DNA from: Leishmania donovani
Lineage: Eukaryota; Euglenozoa; Kinetoplastea; Trypanosomatida; Trypanosomatidae
DNA: 64,000 nucleotides
NCBI RefSeq assembly: GCF_000227135.1
Contig: NC_018261.1
Coordinates: forward strand, 1,091,997-1,155,996
Reading direction: 5' to 3'
This document shows, piece by piece, positions 10,678 through 21,343 of the stretch. The translations under genes were made by a program, and so were the position numbers. Numbering within the stretch: the first letter of the stretch is position 1; every line of letters starts with the position of its first letter. Below the pieces are notes generated by a model. The model saw nothing but the letters and a program-made list of their open reading frames with translations. It made no database searches and was not told the DNA's origin.

Positions 10678-12033
10678 ATGTCTTCCAGGCGCGGCCGCCA
10701 GTGGCAATCACCGAGCGGGGGCGACGACAACGGCCTTCGGCGCGACTCATCTGCGAGATACTCCAGCAGCGCGCACACAAAGTCGCTGCGCTACGGCAAC
10801 GGAGGTGGATTCCGCAGCAATGACTCCAGGAGGACAGTGGACACGTCGGACCGGTACTGCGACATGTATACACTTCAATGGGGCTGTGCATCGTCGAGTG
10901 ATGGGGCGAGGACCGCTCGAATCGGGGAGGTACAAGTTGGATCCACGTCTCGAGATTGCCGGCGACGAGACGCTAGTCGCGGCAGCGGAGTGAGTGGGCC
11001 GGGCGCCCGAGGAAGGAGTGCACGTGGTGGCAACAGGCAGTACGACGCGCCCTCCTCGTGGTCTACATCGTCCTACACCTACTCGTACTCAGGCAGTGAC
11101 GCCAACAACGGCGACTCCTCGAGTGAAGAGAGAGCACGGGACCAGAATAGGGTCTATGCTGGCTCGCGTGCACGAAAGCGGCAGGAAACGAAATCGTCGC
11201 GGCCAACGCCACTCGGAAGTGCCAGATCCCCAATACGCGTCACGCCCACTGGGCCCCCTCCGCTGGACGCGCCGCCGCCCGGTGCGATCCGGTGGGTGGA
11301 CGATGGCCGTAGAGGCAGAGAGGTGTACCGCGGCGAGAACGAGTCCAAGGCTGGCTCACTGTCGCGCCAGCACACCGACGCGGATGAGCAGGACGCTGCG
11401 ATGATGAAGCCGGCGGCGTCGCTCCGACCCCTTTTGTCGGCCAGGACACCTTCACTGCAGCCGACTGGCATGCTGCGGCGTGTCATCGCAGCCGTTGCAT
11501 ACTACCGCGGTGTTCCTCCGCCGCCGTCCGTCCCACCGGAGGTGATTCTCGCTTTTGACGAGTACGTTTCGCGTGGGTCGGTGATGCTGAAGTTCGCTTC
11601 TCGTGGCCCGCCTCACCAGCGCTTCTTTGCGATTCGCTTCCTGGACGTCATGGCGGGCTCGATACGGTTGGGCTGTGGGCGGGCATATGACCAGCGGCCG
11701 AGCATTCTCCACGCGGTATTGTCATGGTATCGAAGCGCGTCCAGTCGGCGCATGATTCGCTTCTTGCCGCTGCACGACTTGATCGAGGTGAAGGCGGACG
11801 GGGCAGATCACCGGTACGTTCGCCGGCGAACGGTGCAGCCCGGCCTCTTACGTGGCCCACGCTCGGGACTCGTGACAACGTACGTGCGCGCTGACTTCAT
11901 TGTGCAGTTTCGCTTCTGCTCACGCCTTTCGCGGGCAGAGGAAACACTGGCGCTTATGGCAGAAAACCGCACCCAGTATTTGGCATGGCTCGTGGTGGGC
12001 TCATTCATTAGCCAGATCGGCGAAATTTACTAG
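10678..12033 (+). CDS. hypothetical protein, possible PH-like C-terminal domain
   Basis: The 451-residue protein has two halves. Residues 1 to about 260 are Ser/Arg/Gly-rich and disordered, with a Ser/Tyr patch near residues 125-145. The last 140 residues look folded: alternating hydrophobic strands (HQRFFAIRFLD, RMIRFLPLHDLIEVKAD, DFIVQFRFCS) followed by a C-terminal helix with a conserved-looking Trp (YLAWLVVGSFISQI). That order of strands and a closing helix resembles a pleckstrin-homology-like fold, as in several trypanosomatid cytoskeletal or lipid-binding proteins, but this is only an inference from the pattern. The ATG at 10678 follows the nearest splice acceptor candidate. Confidence 0.7.
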   Translation: MSSRRGRQWQSPSGGDDNGLRRDSSARYSSSAHTKSLRYGNGGGFRSNDSRRTVDTSDRYCDMYTLQWGCASSSDGARTARIGEVQVGSTSRDCRRRDASRGSGVSGPGARGRSARGGNRQYDAPSSWSTSSYTYSYSGSDANNGDSSSEERARDQNRVYAGSRARKRQETKSSRPTPLGSARSPIRVTPTGPPPLDAPPPGAIRWVDDGRRGREVYRGENESKAGSLSRQHTDADEQDAAMMKPAASLRPLLSARTPSLQPTGMLRRVIAAVAYYRGVPPPPSVPPEVILAFDEYVSRGSVMLKFASRGPPHQRFFAIRFLDVMAGSIRLGCGRAYDQRPSILHAVLSWYRSASSRRMIRFLPLHDLIEVKADGADHRYVRRRTVQPGLLRGPRSGLVTTYVRADFIVQFRFCSRLSRAEETLALMAENRTQYLAWLVVGSFISQIGEIY

Positions 12034-13470
12034 GACCGAAACGAAGAGCGTTGTGCCTTGAAAGGGTGGGGTGATGGCTTGTTGTGACACAGTGTTGCTA
12101 TGTGTCTGTAGGCTTGTGCGCGCGTGTACGCTCAGTGCCGCACTCCTTTCTCACTTGGCTCCTCCACTTGGGCGACATGAGTTTCCCCTCCCTCCCCCTC
12201 CCCCCTGTGTCCTCGGAGGCGGTGCGTGCCCCTCGTTCTGCTGCTGTACAGCTCTAACTTTGTGTTCTTCCCTTCCCCCCTGTGTACCACTACACTTGTG
12301 ATCGTGGCGAGGCCTCAGCAAGCTGCCTCCACCTTCGAATTCAACATGTTGATGATGCCGACGAGTAGAACGCCCGCGTTTACTGGAGTTCAGCTTCTCT
12401 CAAGCTCTGCCATTCGCCGCCTAGGTTTCTGTTCGACGCTATGCAACGAAGGCCGGCAGGGGTGGGGGTGTGGTAAGCTCGTAGTAGCAACTCGCCATGC
12501 CGCCCTTGCCTCACCTTGAGCAATCGTGGTAGGCAGCTGACAGGAAGGACACTCACGCCTGCACGTCCTTTATGGGGGGGGGCATTGATGTGTCCTTTCT
12601 TTGTGTGCATGTGTATGTTTTGTTCGTTGGGTTTATGGCCGCCCCGCTGCGACGGTTTCCTTGTTTTGTGTGAACTGTTCGCCATCGTGTCGAATGCTGC
12701 CCCCGTGCTTTTGCGTAGGAGCAGCTGTAGTGACATAGTGAGTAAACACACCTTGAAGCAACCAACCGCGTTCTCGCCCTCTTTCAACGTCCCCCTTCTC
12801 GCTCCCTGACCCCCTCCTTCTCTCGGATGTTCTCTCTCTGCCGCTTCATGCTATTTCTCACCCACGAAAAAAAAACTATATGTACACGCATATATCGTTC
12901 TTCACGGCATTGCCGCACGCGGCACTCTGCCACAGCCGCTTCGTTCACATCGCAGTGGATATTCACAAACGCGAACGCACACACACACACACACAGGCCG
13001 AGGGCACTGAAGGATCCAGCGCACTCGCTTGCACAGTGCTCGCCCCTCTCTTCTGCGTGGCTGTCTTTTGTTTTTTCATACTTTGTCTTTCCGTTTTTTT
13101 CGCGAGCGTTTTGGGTTGGATTTGTGAGGGAGAAGGCGCGGGGGAGCGGTGGGGCGCCATGTTAACCCTTCTCCCCAACCCAATCTCACTTCCTGTGCGT
13201 TCCTGTCTTATGTCTTTTTGCCGTGTTTCAAACTGGTCACGCTTTTTTTTTGCCTCCCTCGCCATTACGAGAGCGCTTCTTCCCTGTTAGCGCCCAGCAA
13301 CGAACAACCCTTTGCGAGTGCGCGCTTCTCTCTCGTCTCGCTCTCGTTCCCCATAATCTTTTCCCATCGCCCGTCGCACACGCACATAAGCTCATTCGCG
13401 ACATCCACCATCTGCGCGCAACCACGAGAAATCAACGAGGGAACAACAACACCAACACAGAGAAGCAAAG
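12034..13470. other. intergenic spacer
   Basis: No gene is seen. The stretch contains a G7 run near 12575, a (CA)n run at about 12977-12996 and several T/C-rich blocks. The AG at 13270-13271 after a T9 run is a possible acceptor for the transporter. Confidence 0.5.
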
Positions 13471-15492
13471 ATGCAGACAACTGCTGCCAATATGGTTGAG
13501 GTGGTGAGGCACTACACGGCGAATCTCCGTACTTTCTTCACCATCCCGCCGCTTTCCGAGTCCATGGCCGGCGTTATCATTCTCTTCGTCTTCATGAACA
13601 GCATGGCCACCTCCATCTGGATGTCCAACGCGTGGCCGCCATTCGTGTACCTTCTCTTCAACAATAGCAACCTTGCCGTTGGCGTTGTTGCGGGTGTCAA
13701 CGGCTTCTTCGAGCTGTCCTGCGCTATTGTCAGCGGCCACATCGCGGACAAAGTCTGGGGCCCGTCTCACACGCTCATCTTTGCGGTACGATTGGGCATG
13801 GTGAAACTCTGCATTGTCGCCCTGGCAATCTGGATGAAGCATCATTGGCTGCTCATTGTCGCGCAAATGTTTGAGGGCTGCTACATGGGGCTGAACCTCA
13901 CGTGTGTGGAGTCCGTGTTTGCGCAGTGCCTGCGCACGGGCGAGCGCGACCGACTCTACAGCTTAAAATTCAGCGTCGAGTCTGTCGGTCCCATTGTGGG
14001 GCTCATTTCGTCTCTGTTTCTCTACTTGATTGTTGGCACAGAATGGAACGTTCAGGTGCTGCAGATCGTCATGACATGCGGGGTGGCGCTGCACCTGATG
14101 TCCATGATCATCTTCTCGAAGTTGTTTGTGGCACTGCCGTCCCACCTAGACGAAAAGCGGAAGGCTGCCGCGGCGACGGATATTGTCCTCATCGACGACA
14201 TCCACTGCGAGGGCGGTGGTGTGCCCAGCGCACCCGTTCGCACGTACAATGTGGAGGAGCGGCGTGTCACGGACGCGGCGGGCCATGAAGGAGAGGTAGA
14301 TGAGGAGTTGTCGCCGTCGAACCTCGTGCAGAGCGACAAGACGGACACCACGGATTGCGCTCCCTCATCTATCACATACCCGACGAACAACAGTTGCTCT
14401 CCTTCGCTAGTGAGTCACTATGGGCCCTCAGTGTGTGCCACCCGCAGCACGGATGCTGCTTTGCTGCAGAACAAGCAGGGTACGACGGCTGTGGGGATGG
14501 AACCGTACCAGCAGGCCGCCTCGGCTGGCGAGGGAGCGACGAGCGTTGCGGTCGGTCCGGATAGCGCTGGCAACCCAACGTCGCTCATCCATACCCGGCA
14601 AGGTGGTCCAAGCTCACTAGTGGACATCCACAACATCCCGGCCGGCACGCACATCGAGTACGTGGACCACGAGTACGAGGAGGCTTCCGCCTGCCGCCGC
14701 AGGGTGATGGACTGCTTTCCATTGCGTATCTACCCTATGGCCATTGTCGCGTGCGATGTTGTCCTTTTGTTGGGCAGCGGCATGATAACACGATACTTAC
14801 CGCTGTTTTTGATGAAGAACTACAACGTGTCCCTGGCCACGATTTGCGTGCTGAACCTGTTCAACTCGTTCTTGATCACGCTTATGGCCATCATCAACGG
14901 TTTCATCGGCAAGCGGTACGGCCGCATTCGCGCTGCGATGCCACCCAAGGTGATCGGTACCTTTTTGCTGCTGTACATGGCGCTGGCGCAGAAGACGCGG
15001 TACGGTTCGAAATTCTGGATGTCCCTGGCGTATGTATTCCGCAATGCCTTGATGAACTGCACGGTTGGACTGTCTCGCGCGCTCATTATGGATTTAGTGC
15101 CCGAGCATCGCCACAGCCGGTGGAACGCACTAGAGTCGGTGCAGTCTGCGGGTTGGTCGGGCTCGGCTATCCTCGGTGGCCTCATGGCGGACAAGTTCGG
15201 CTACGGCGCAGCCTTTGTCTTCACGTTCTTCTTCCACTTCTTTTCCACATCGGCGCTGGTACCTTTCACAGTGCGAAACGACGCACGCTTGCCGCAGCCG
15301 GTGCTCGTTTACGACGGTCCTCCTCCACAGACGTCGGTCCACGAACAAAGAACGCGGGGGCTCTCGTCACCGACGCGGATGCCCTCGCCGCCCCCGCTGA
15401 CGACTACGACGAAAGTCGCGGTGGCAGAGCTGGCGACTGAAAATGTGCGCAGAATAGCTTCGTGCACTTCGGTGAATCGAGAAGCTGAGTAA
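13471..15492 (+). CDS. major facilitator superfamily transporter
   Basis: The 673-residue product is a polytopic membrane protein with about six hydrophobic segments in each half, separated by a hydrophilic loop at about residues 222-405. The first segments are near residues 31-52 and 70-88. A motif-A-like loop between segments 2 and 3 (GHIADKVWG, about residues 89-97) and a related loop in the second half (NGFIGKRYGRIR, near residue 477) mark the major facilitator fold. The tail after residue 600 is Pro/Thr-rich. The substrate cannot be inferred. The long central loop is larger than in typical sugar porters and is rich in Ser/Thr, so it may be regulatory. The ATG at 13471 is the first in frame after the acceptor region. 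Confidence 0.85.
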   Translation: MQTTAANMVEVVRHYTANLRTFFTIPPLSESMAGVIILFVFMNSMATSIWMSNAWPPFVYLLFNNSNLAVGVVAGVNGFFELSCAIVSGHIADKVWGPSHTLIFAVRLGMVKLCIVALAIWMKHHWLLIVAQMFEGCYMGLNLTCVESVFAQCLRTGERDRLYSLKFSVESVGPIVGLISSLFLYLIVGTEWNVQVLQIVMTCGVALHLMSMIIFSKLFVALPSHLDEKRKAAAATDIVLIDDIHCEGGGVPSAPVRTYNVEERRVTDAAGHEGEVDEELSPSNLVQSDKTDTTDCAPSSITYPTNNSCSPSLVSHYGPSVCATRSTDAALLQNKQGTTAVGMEPYQQAASAGEGATSVAVGPDSAGNPTSLIHTRQGGPSSLVDIHNIPAGTHIEYVDHEYEEASACRRRVMDCFPLRIYPMAIVACDVVLLLGSGMITRYLPLFLMKNYNVSLATICVLNLFNSFLITLMAIINGFIGKRYGRIRAAMPPKVIGTFLLLYMALAQKTRYGSKFWMSLAYVFRNALMNCTVGLSRALIMDLVPEHRHSRWNALESVQSAGWSGSAILGGLMADKFGYGAAFVFTFFFHFFSTSALVPFTVRNDARLPQPVLVYDGPPPQTSVHEQRTRGLSSPTRMPSPPPLTTTTKVAVAELATENVRRIASCTSVNREAE

Positions 15493-15673
15493 GGCATATC
15501 GGAAGCGAACGTAGAAGAGAAAAAATGGCGTCTGCTGCGGCAGCCTTGCGCACCAAACAACAGCATGCCTGCTGGCTTGCGTGCTTCTCTCTTTTTTTTT
15601 TTTTGAAATCGCTACTCTGTTGCCTGTGGAATATATATGTATATGCATATACTCTCTCTGTATTTCGAAGGCC

Positions 15674-15693
15674 ATATATATATATATATATAT
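15674..15693. repeat. (AT)n microsatellite
   Basis: An uninterrupted AT alternation of about 20 bases in the 3' flank of the transporter gene. Confidence 0.9.
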
Positions 15694-16632
15694 TGATTTG
15701 TAGCGTCCTCCCTCACAGCAACGGAATGCCGCAGCAACAAGCTGCATGTGCGGGGAAAGGGGGCAGTAGGCTGAGGTGTGGAAGCCTGTAACGCGGTTTA
15801 CCATTTCTTGTAAGTTTTCAGTCGACTCTTTTCCCAGTGCGACGATTATGTCGCGCAGAGGATGAGACGCTTTCGCCGACTGCAGCGACTACACAACGCT
15901 GCCGCTTTTCCCCTCCCTTTTCCAACAACAAAACAACGATAGCGACGATAACAAGAAGAAAACGTACAGAGCTTGTGGACACCAAAACCAACAGCAAAGT
16001 GGGGGGAGAGTCGATGGGGGTCGTGAGGGAAAACGACGAGGATGTTTCGCGCGCGTGCCACTCTCCGGGCCCTTCACAGGGCTGCACATCCACGCACGCA
16101 AACGCTTAGGCAAACACCGTGTAGGTGGGCAGCGGTGGTTTCAGGACGGACTAACCTGGCAGCAAGGACGAAGTGAGTGACGGGGTTGGTGGTGGTGGTG
16201 GCACGTGAGCGGTGTCTTTTAGGCAGACAGATGGACACCGACATCTCGGTTGATGGCCACCCCGCCCTTCCTCTGTCGTCAGCGCCTGCCATGGAAGCTG
16301 CTATAAGTGCCGACGGTCTACTTTCCCTTGGTGTTCTGTGCCTGTCTCTGCGCCGGCCGCTTCACTCACACCTTGCGCCTTTTATTCACCTTCCCGCCCC
16401 TCCTATCCCTCCCCCTCCCCGCGTCATGCCCATTTTGCGGATGCGCAGGCGAGAGTAGTCGCGGTACAACCAGCGGAAAGGAGGAGGAAACAGCCACAGA
16501 GAAGAAACCTCAAAAACCGCTACCAAAACGACGCACGCCGCCAAGCCTGCCCTCTTCTTGTCTGTGAGACGGCGCTTCTTCGAAGCTCATGACATTACTC
16601 TGAAGACGTCTACCTGTTTTCACTGTTTATCC

Positions 16633-16634
16633 AG
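16633..16634 (+). promoter_or_regulatory. candidate spliced-leader acceptor AG for GPI16
   Basis: The AG ends a T-rich run (ctgttttcactgtttatcc) and lies 57 nt before the ATG at 16692. Confidence 0.5.
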
Positions 16635-16691
16635 TTGTACGAAAAAAAAAAAACAGGTGCGCCGAGTGCTCTCTACATAGCGTACGGCGAC

Positions 16692-18908
16692 ATGCATCTT
16701 TTGGAGCGGCGGCCGAGCGCTTCGGGTGTGCTACTTGCCTTTGCCGTTGTCGTGCTCACATGGGTGGCGGCGGCAGTGACGGCTCCCTCGCACCCCTATG
16801 CAGCTAATACGTCGCGCCGGTACTCAATGATGGTCGAAGAACTGACGGGCAGTCTCGATGAGAGAGGCACCACCCCTACTCTGGTGTCCGTGGCAATGGA
16901 GATGTCTCTGACGCTGCCGGCGAAGCCTGGCGCCGCCGCGGTGTGGGAGGGCGACGCCGAGGCGAACGAAATCGACGACGCCGCAGTCCAGCACTTGACT
17001 TTTGACGATGACTTTGACCCAATATGGTACTACGTGCTGCGTCGCCGCGGCTTCGAGCGCCTTGAATGGTGCGGGTGCGGCGGCAAGTGGCGGCCCGAGT
17101 GGTCCATACCGAAGGCACACCAGCGCCGCGGCGGCGACGCGGCGGCACTGTCAGCCGAGCATGAGAGTAACAGCGTTTTGTTTGGCCGTCTGCGGCGCCT
17201 TCTCGCTCACCACGCCGTTTGCACCTACTCGTCTGTCTCCTTCTGCGGCGCCAGTCACGAACGGGGCGCGGCGAGCCAGTTTCAGTGGGCCGCTCAGTTT
17301 GTGTCGACTCTGACCTCGTCGCCACTGAGCTGGACCGAAGCGACGCCCCGGCACTCGCGACCAAACGGGATCGTCATTCAACGCGACTCCTCACACGCTA
17401 GCGGCGGCGAGGATGCGTACTGGTGCTCGTACCACCTCGTCTACCACGACACTCTATGCACGCAACACGTGAGCCCTCTGCTCAACGGCGGCCGCTCCGG
17501 CCGCGGCGTGCAGGAGGGGCTGCCTCGAGGCATCTTCAAGGCAGCGTTCCCATCATTCGTTAAGTACTTTGGCGCCCCGTTTCAGCATTTCACCGTGAAG
17601 GCGACTCAAGAGCGTCTCCCTGGGAACAGCGCGGCTGCGCAGCCGCCGACGGTGCGGCTGAAGGTCGAGGTTCGCATGAGCATGGTGGTAGGTGAGGCGT
17701 CGGACTTGGAGGCGCTGAGCGAGGTGTGGTCGCGCGAACTGCCTGCCTACGCGCGGGATGGCCGCCTTCAGGTGCACATCGGCCCTGGCGGGCTCTCTCA
17801 ACACCTGCGCAGTGCGCTACCAACCGCGGCGATAGTTTCGTCCCCGAACGAGGGGCAGGCGAAAGCGACGCCGCAGCGGCAGGCGTCGGCCTCTGCGAGT
17901 CCGTTGTCTCGGATTGGCTGCTCCCCAGAGGTGCAGTACGAGGTGCGTACCCACGGCAAGGATCACGGCTATTTGACCGTGAATCTACAGCCGGCTCTAG
18001 TCTTACTTGACGCCCACGCTGGGGTAGACGCTGAGAAGCGCGAGGGCTCGGACGGTGCCGACGAGGAGTCGGCGCTGCAGCACTCGTTCCTCCTCCGCGA
18101 GGGCGACGTGGTCCGCACCCTTCTGCTTTTTCCTCTGCATCTTGTGCGCCCTTCCCTGTACAACATGGAGTCTCTACTCGGCACCACGCGCATTGTCCAC
18201 GCTCACGCGGACGTCGTCTCCAACACGCTAGCAGTTCTCCTCGAGACGACCGTAACGCCGGTGCACGTCGCCGCCTACGAGGCCGCGTACGCGCATGCCC
18301 GACACTGCCACGAGATGGCCGGCGGCGGCGGCACCGGTGGCCGAGCCTGTCGCGCTCACGACGGTGTCCTGCTCGGCCGATTCCAGCTTTTCTTCGGCTG
18401 GTCGGCGCTGGGGGATATGCCGCCAGACGACAACAGCAACCGACTTGTGCCGCAGCCTGTTGTGGTAATTCGCCGCGCGGGGACCTCGGCGGACCTCGGC
18501 GCGGCGGAGACGTCATCCCAGTCGGATTTCTGTCACGCTCAGCGTCGCCACGTCGCTTCGGTCGGCTCTATACCCCAGCTCGATCACGAAGACAGCCTCG
18601 CCGCCGTCTTCCAGCTGCTCAGCCGCAGCCACGGGTGGCGGGACGACAAAAAGGGGTCCCTGTCTGCCGCGCTGGCGAATCTCAAGGAGGATGACGCATG
18701 CATTTACTGGGTGCGATCCACCGTGTCGAGCGGGACGACGATCCCAGGCCCTGATGGCGCCATGATCTTTAATGTGCTCTCGCTTGGGCTTTTTTTCTTG
18801 GCTGTTGCTGCAGGCATGCTAACGCGACTGACAAGGCGCTTGACGTGCAAGAGAGAAGATCTCGTAAATTTACTCCCGCAGGAAGGCGCCACCACCGTCG
18901 TCAAGTGA
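16692..18908 (+). CDS. probable GPI transamidase subunit GPI16 (PIG-T)
   Basis: The 738-residue protein has an N-terminal signal peptide (hydrophobic core at about residues 13-31), a long luminal region, and one C-terminal membrane segment at about residues 693-712 followed by a short basic tail, so it is a type I ER membrane protein. The start of the luminal part (EELTGSLDERG), the central block around FDPIWYYVLRRRGF, a Cys-containing stretch (YHDTLCTQHVSP), and the pre-membrane TTIPGPDGAMIFNV followed by a membrane helix resemble the PIG-T/GPI16 pattern, including the proline-rich turn before the last helix. In this family the subunit supports the protease GPI8 in attaching GPI anchors, which matters for the GPI-rich surface of trypanosomatids. 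A kinetoplastid-specific transamidase subunit is the main alternative. Confidence 0.68.
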   Translation: MHLLERRPSASGVLLAFAVVVLTWVAAAVTAPSHPYAANTSRRYSMMVEELTGSLDERGTTPTLVSVAMEMSLTLPAKPGAAAVWEGDAEANEIDDAAVQHLTFDDDFDPIWYYVLRRRGFERLEWCGCGGKWRPEWSIPKAHQRRGGDAAALSAEHESNSVLFGRLRRLLAHHAVCTYSSVSFCGASHERGAASQFQWAAQFVSTLTSSPLSWTEATPRHSRPNGIVIQRDSSHASGGEDAYWCSYHLVYHDTLCTQHVSPLLNGGRSGRGVQEGLPRGIFKAAFPSFVKYFGAPFQHFTVKATQERLPGNSAAAQPPTVRLKVEVRMSMVVGEASDLEALSEVWSRELPAYARDGRLQVHIGPGGLSQHLRSALPTAAIVSSPNEGQAKATPQRQASASASPLSRIGCSPEVQYEVRTHGKDHGYLTVNLQPALVLLDAHAGVDAEKREGSDGADEESALQHSFLLREGDVVRTLLLFPLHLVRPSLYNMESLLGTTRIVHAHADVVSNTLAVLLETTVTPVHVAAYEAAYAHARHCHEMAGGGGTGGRACRAHDGVLLGRFQLFFGWSALGDMPPDDNSNRLVPQPVVVIRRAGTSADLGAAETSSQSDFCHAQRRHVASVGSIPQLDHEDSLAAVFQLLSRSHGWRDDKKGSLSAALANLKEDDACIYWVRSTVSSGTTIPGPDGAMIFNVLSLGLFFLAVAAGMLTRLTRRLTCKREDLVNLLPQEGATTVVK

Positions 18909-21343
18909 TTCCTCTTTCCAGGACCTCCCACCCTCTCTCTCCTCACCGTCCCAGCATGTGAAGACGGTACGAGATCTGCACGCTTCATCTTTTTTTTTGT
19001 TCGGCTTTTCTACGGGTCCGCGAGCCGACTATGCACCGGTGGCTTCGTTTCGCTCCTGCGGTGCCTCGGTTTGTGGGACCGACAGGGACTGGTTGGGGGC
19101 ACACGGACGCACTCTGGAGAATGTGAGCGCCACAGTGCAATGCGTCGCTGACGAATAGTACCTGGTGGAGGTGTTTGTATGTGTACATGTGTGTGTGTGC
19201 GCGCGTGCGTCGGTGCCGTTTCGTGGTGTTCTTGCTGCTGCGTTTATGTGGTTACTCCAATCACACCCGCCCGTCGCTCCCGCTCACCTCCCCATTTTTT
19301 TTTTTCGTTCCGCCCGCGTTGTTGCCCATGTAATCGAAGGCGCCAAAAGAAGAAGTAACTCTACACGACATGTCGCGGGACAATGATTGCTAACACCACA
19401 GCACATCGGGCGAGGAAAAGAACGCATGGCAATCCCTTCTCTTTTCTTTTGAGCTCTTGCTGCGCGTGGAGGTGCTGACGCCGGTATTCCACGGGCACAT
19501 GCGCGTTTTTCCAGTCGCGGGCCAAATACAGCAGTGCGCTGCCCACACTCGCGCGCTGGCCGAGCACTCCATCGTTCAATACAGGACTCTCATGCACTTC
19601 ACGAGCGGCTACATTCAGCGCTTTCCATCTCCGCAACTCGCCACACTGTTCACTCTTCTCTTCCGACCCCTCTCCGTTTGCCTGCTCTCCATAAACGCAC
19701 CGTTTGCGCAACGTCGTTGATGTCTCGCTCTCTCCCTTCCCGCCGTGCGTGAACGCGTCTCTCTCGGTGCCCATGCCACTTCCTTGCTCTCCTCTCCCTC
19801 CCCCCTGACACCCGTACACCACATATTTTCTCAACCTCACACGCACGCCGTCCTCGTGACCTGCACCTTCTCGTGTCGCTGCGCATACCTGCACTTCCTG
19901 TAGATTTTTCTCTGCCATTATTTTTTCACGCTCACAAACAAGCAAACAAACAACAAAAAAAAGCGATAAGCAAAGGGTTTTCTCAAACGCGCCGCCAATT
20001 CCGTCAACCACTGCGACGACTAGTGTACCAAGCTATCTTCCCTCCCTTCCCCTCCCCATTTTAAGGCTACCACAGTTGTGCCTCTGATCCGGTGTACGCG
20101 CTGTTCCTCCCCCTTTTTTCTGTTTTCCTTTCTGTTTTTTTTTTTTTTCTTTCTCTCTTCGCGGTTATTGGTTGTCCCCCTTCCCATCTTGGGTTTTTGT
20201 TTTGGCTTGTCTCTCTATCTACCCCCCCCTCTCTCTCTCACTCACTCTCTCTCACACACAGACACACACAACCTCAGCTACGCCGCTCCGCGACGAGAAA
20301 GAAAAGGCGAAGGGGAACACAGCAGGAAGGACACCACTTCACATGAAAAACAACGCAAAAAGGCAACGACAACAGCAGTAAAAGACGCTCCTTGTACGCA
20401 CTGTTTCGAACTTGCTCTGCCTCCTTCCCTCCTTTGTTACCTATCCTGCTCTTTTTTTTTGTTTTGCCCGATTATCGCGTGCTGAGAGACGGACAGCGCA
20501 CAAAGAAGGGCAGAAGAGAGAAAGAGTGCATGTTCTGCCGCAGGAAGGAAACAAGGATACGAGAGAAAGCGCACAAGACAAACCCCCAGTAGCGTCTGAG
20601 GATCAAGTGAGCGCCACGTCGTGGTCTCCAGCGCACTAAGAGGACAGCTCGCTGAAGGCACACAAAGCGCTCGCGCACAGCCCCATCCATTTTCTCGCCC
20701 CTCCCCCTCTCCTTCCCAGTGCAAAAAGCCACCGTCAACAAAAAAATCAAAAAAGGGACACGCGAACAGCGTCGGTCTATCCGCCTGCGTGCGTGCTGAT
20801 CTTGCCAGTTTTTATTATTATTTAAAGAAGGATCTGTGTCTCGCGTTTTTCTTTTTTTTTTCTTCGGTCTTTCTCACTCTTTTTTTTTTTCGTTTTTTTT
20901 TTTCTTTGTTTGTTTCGATTGAACAACTCCGCTCTTTTTCTTTTTTTTCCCCATTAGCATCAAATATCACTTTTTTCGCTGTTTCCTTTTTGTTGTTTCG
21001 GTCCTCTTCCACTCTCACCGTCGTGGATATCATCGCGTTCTCCTCCATCTATCTTTTTTTTTATTTCGTACTTTGATTGTGCCTTCGAGCGTTTCGCTGC
21101 CGCATCTCTTTTTTTTTACTTTGTTGTGGTTGTGCTCCTCCTTCCTTAGTGGATGCGATTGCACAACGCGCACACAGCAAAGAAAATAAAGACTGGCAAC
21201 GGCGCGTTAACTCACGAGCGTACGTGCACGCACAGATTCACAAGGTAACGGAAATCTTTATCTGCTTGAGCCGAGACGCAAGAGACCTGTCGAAGGGAAA
21301 AGATTTGTTATTCAGGCGTCACAGAAGCACCAAAAAAGGAAAA
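18909..21343. other. intergenic spacer, T-rich
   Basis: No gene is seen in about 2.4 kb. It carries TG-rich and T-rich tracts, a CT-rich simple repeat near 20228-20255, and very T-rich sequence at about 20810-21120. The acceptor candidate for the next gene is at 21148. Confidence 0.5.
21148..21149 (+). promoter_or_regulatory. candidate spliced-leader acceptor AG
   Basis: The AG follows a C/T block (ctcctccttcctt) downstream of a T10 run, 195 nt before the ATG at 21344. Confidence 0.4.

Larger units (their letters stand above)
15493..16691. other. intergenic spacer with AT microsatellites
   Basis: No gene is seen. A T13-like run lies near 15590-15603, alternating AT tracts lie near 15630-15693, and C/T-rich sequence near 16370-16430 precedes the GPI16 leader. 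Confidence 0.5.

Noticed and set aside
16074..16458. Short frames in the spacer before GPI16
   Set aside because: No conservation-like features; both strands give similar chance frames.
17590..18516. 308-codon minus-strand frame
   Set aside because: It lies opposite the GPI16 gene; Arg/Pro/Ala-rich shadow of GC-rich coding DNA.
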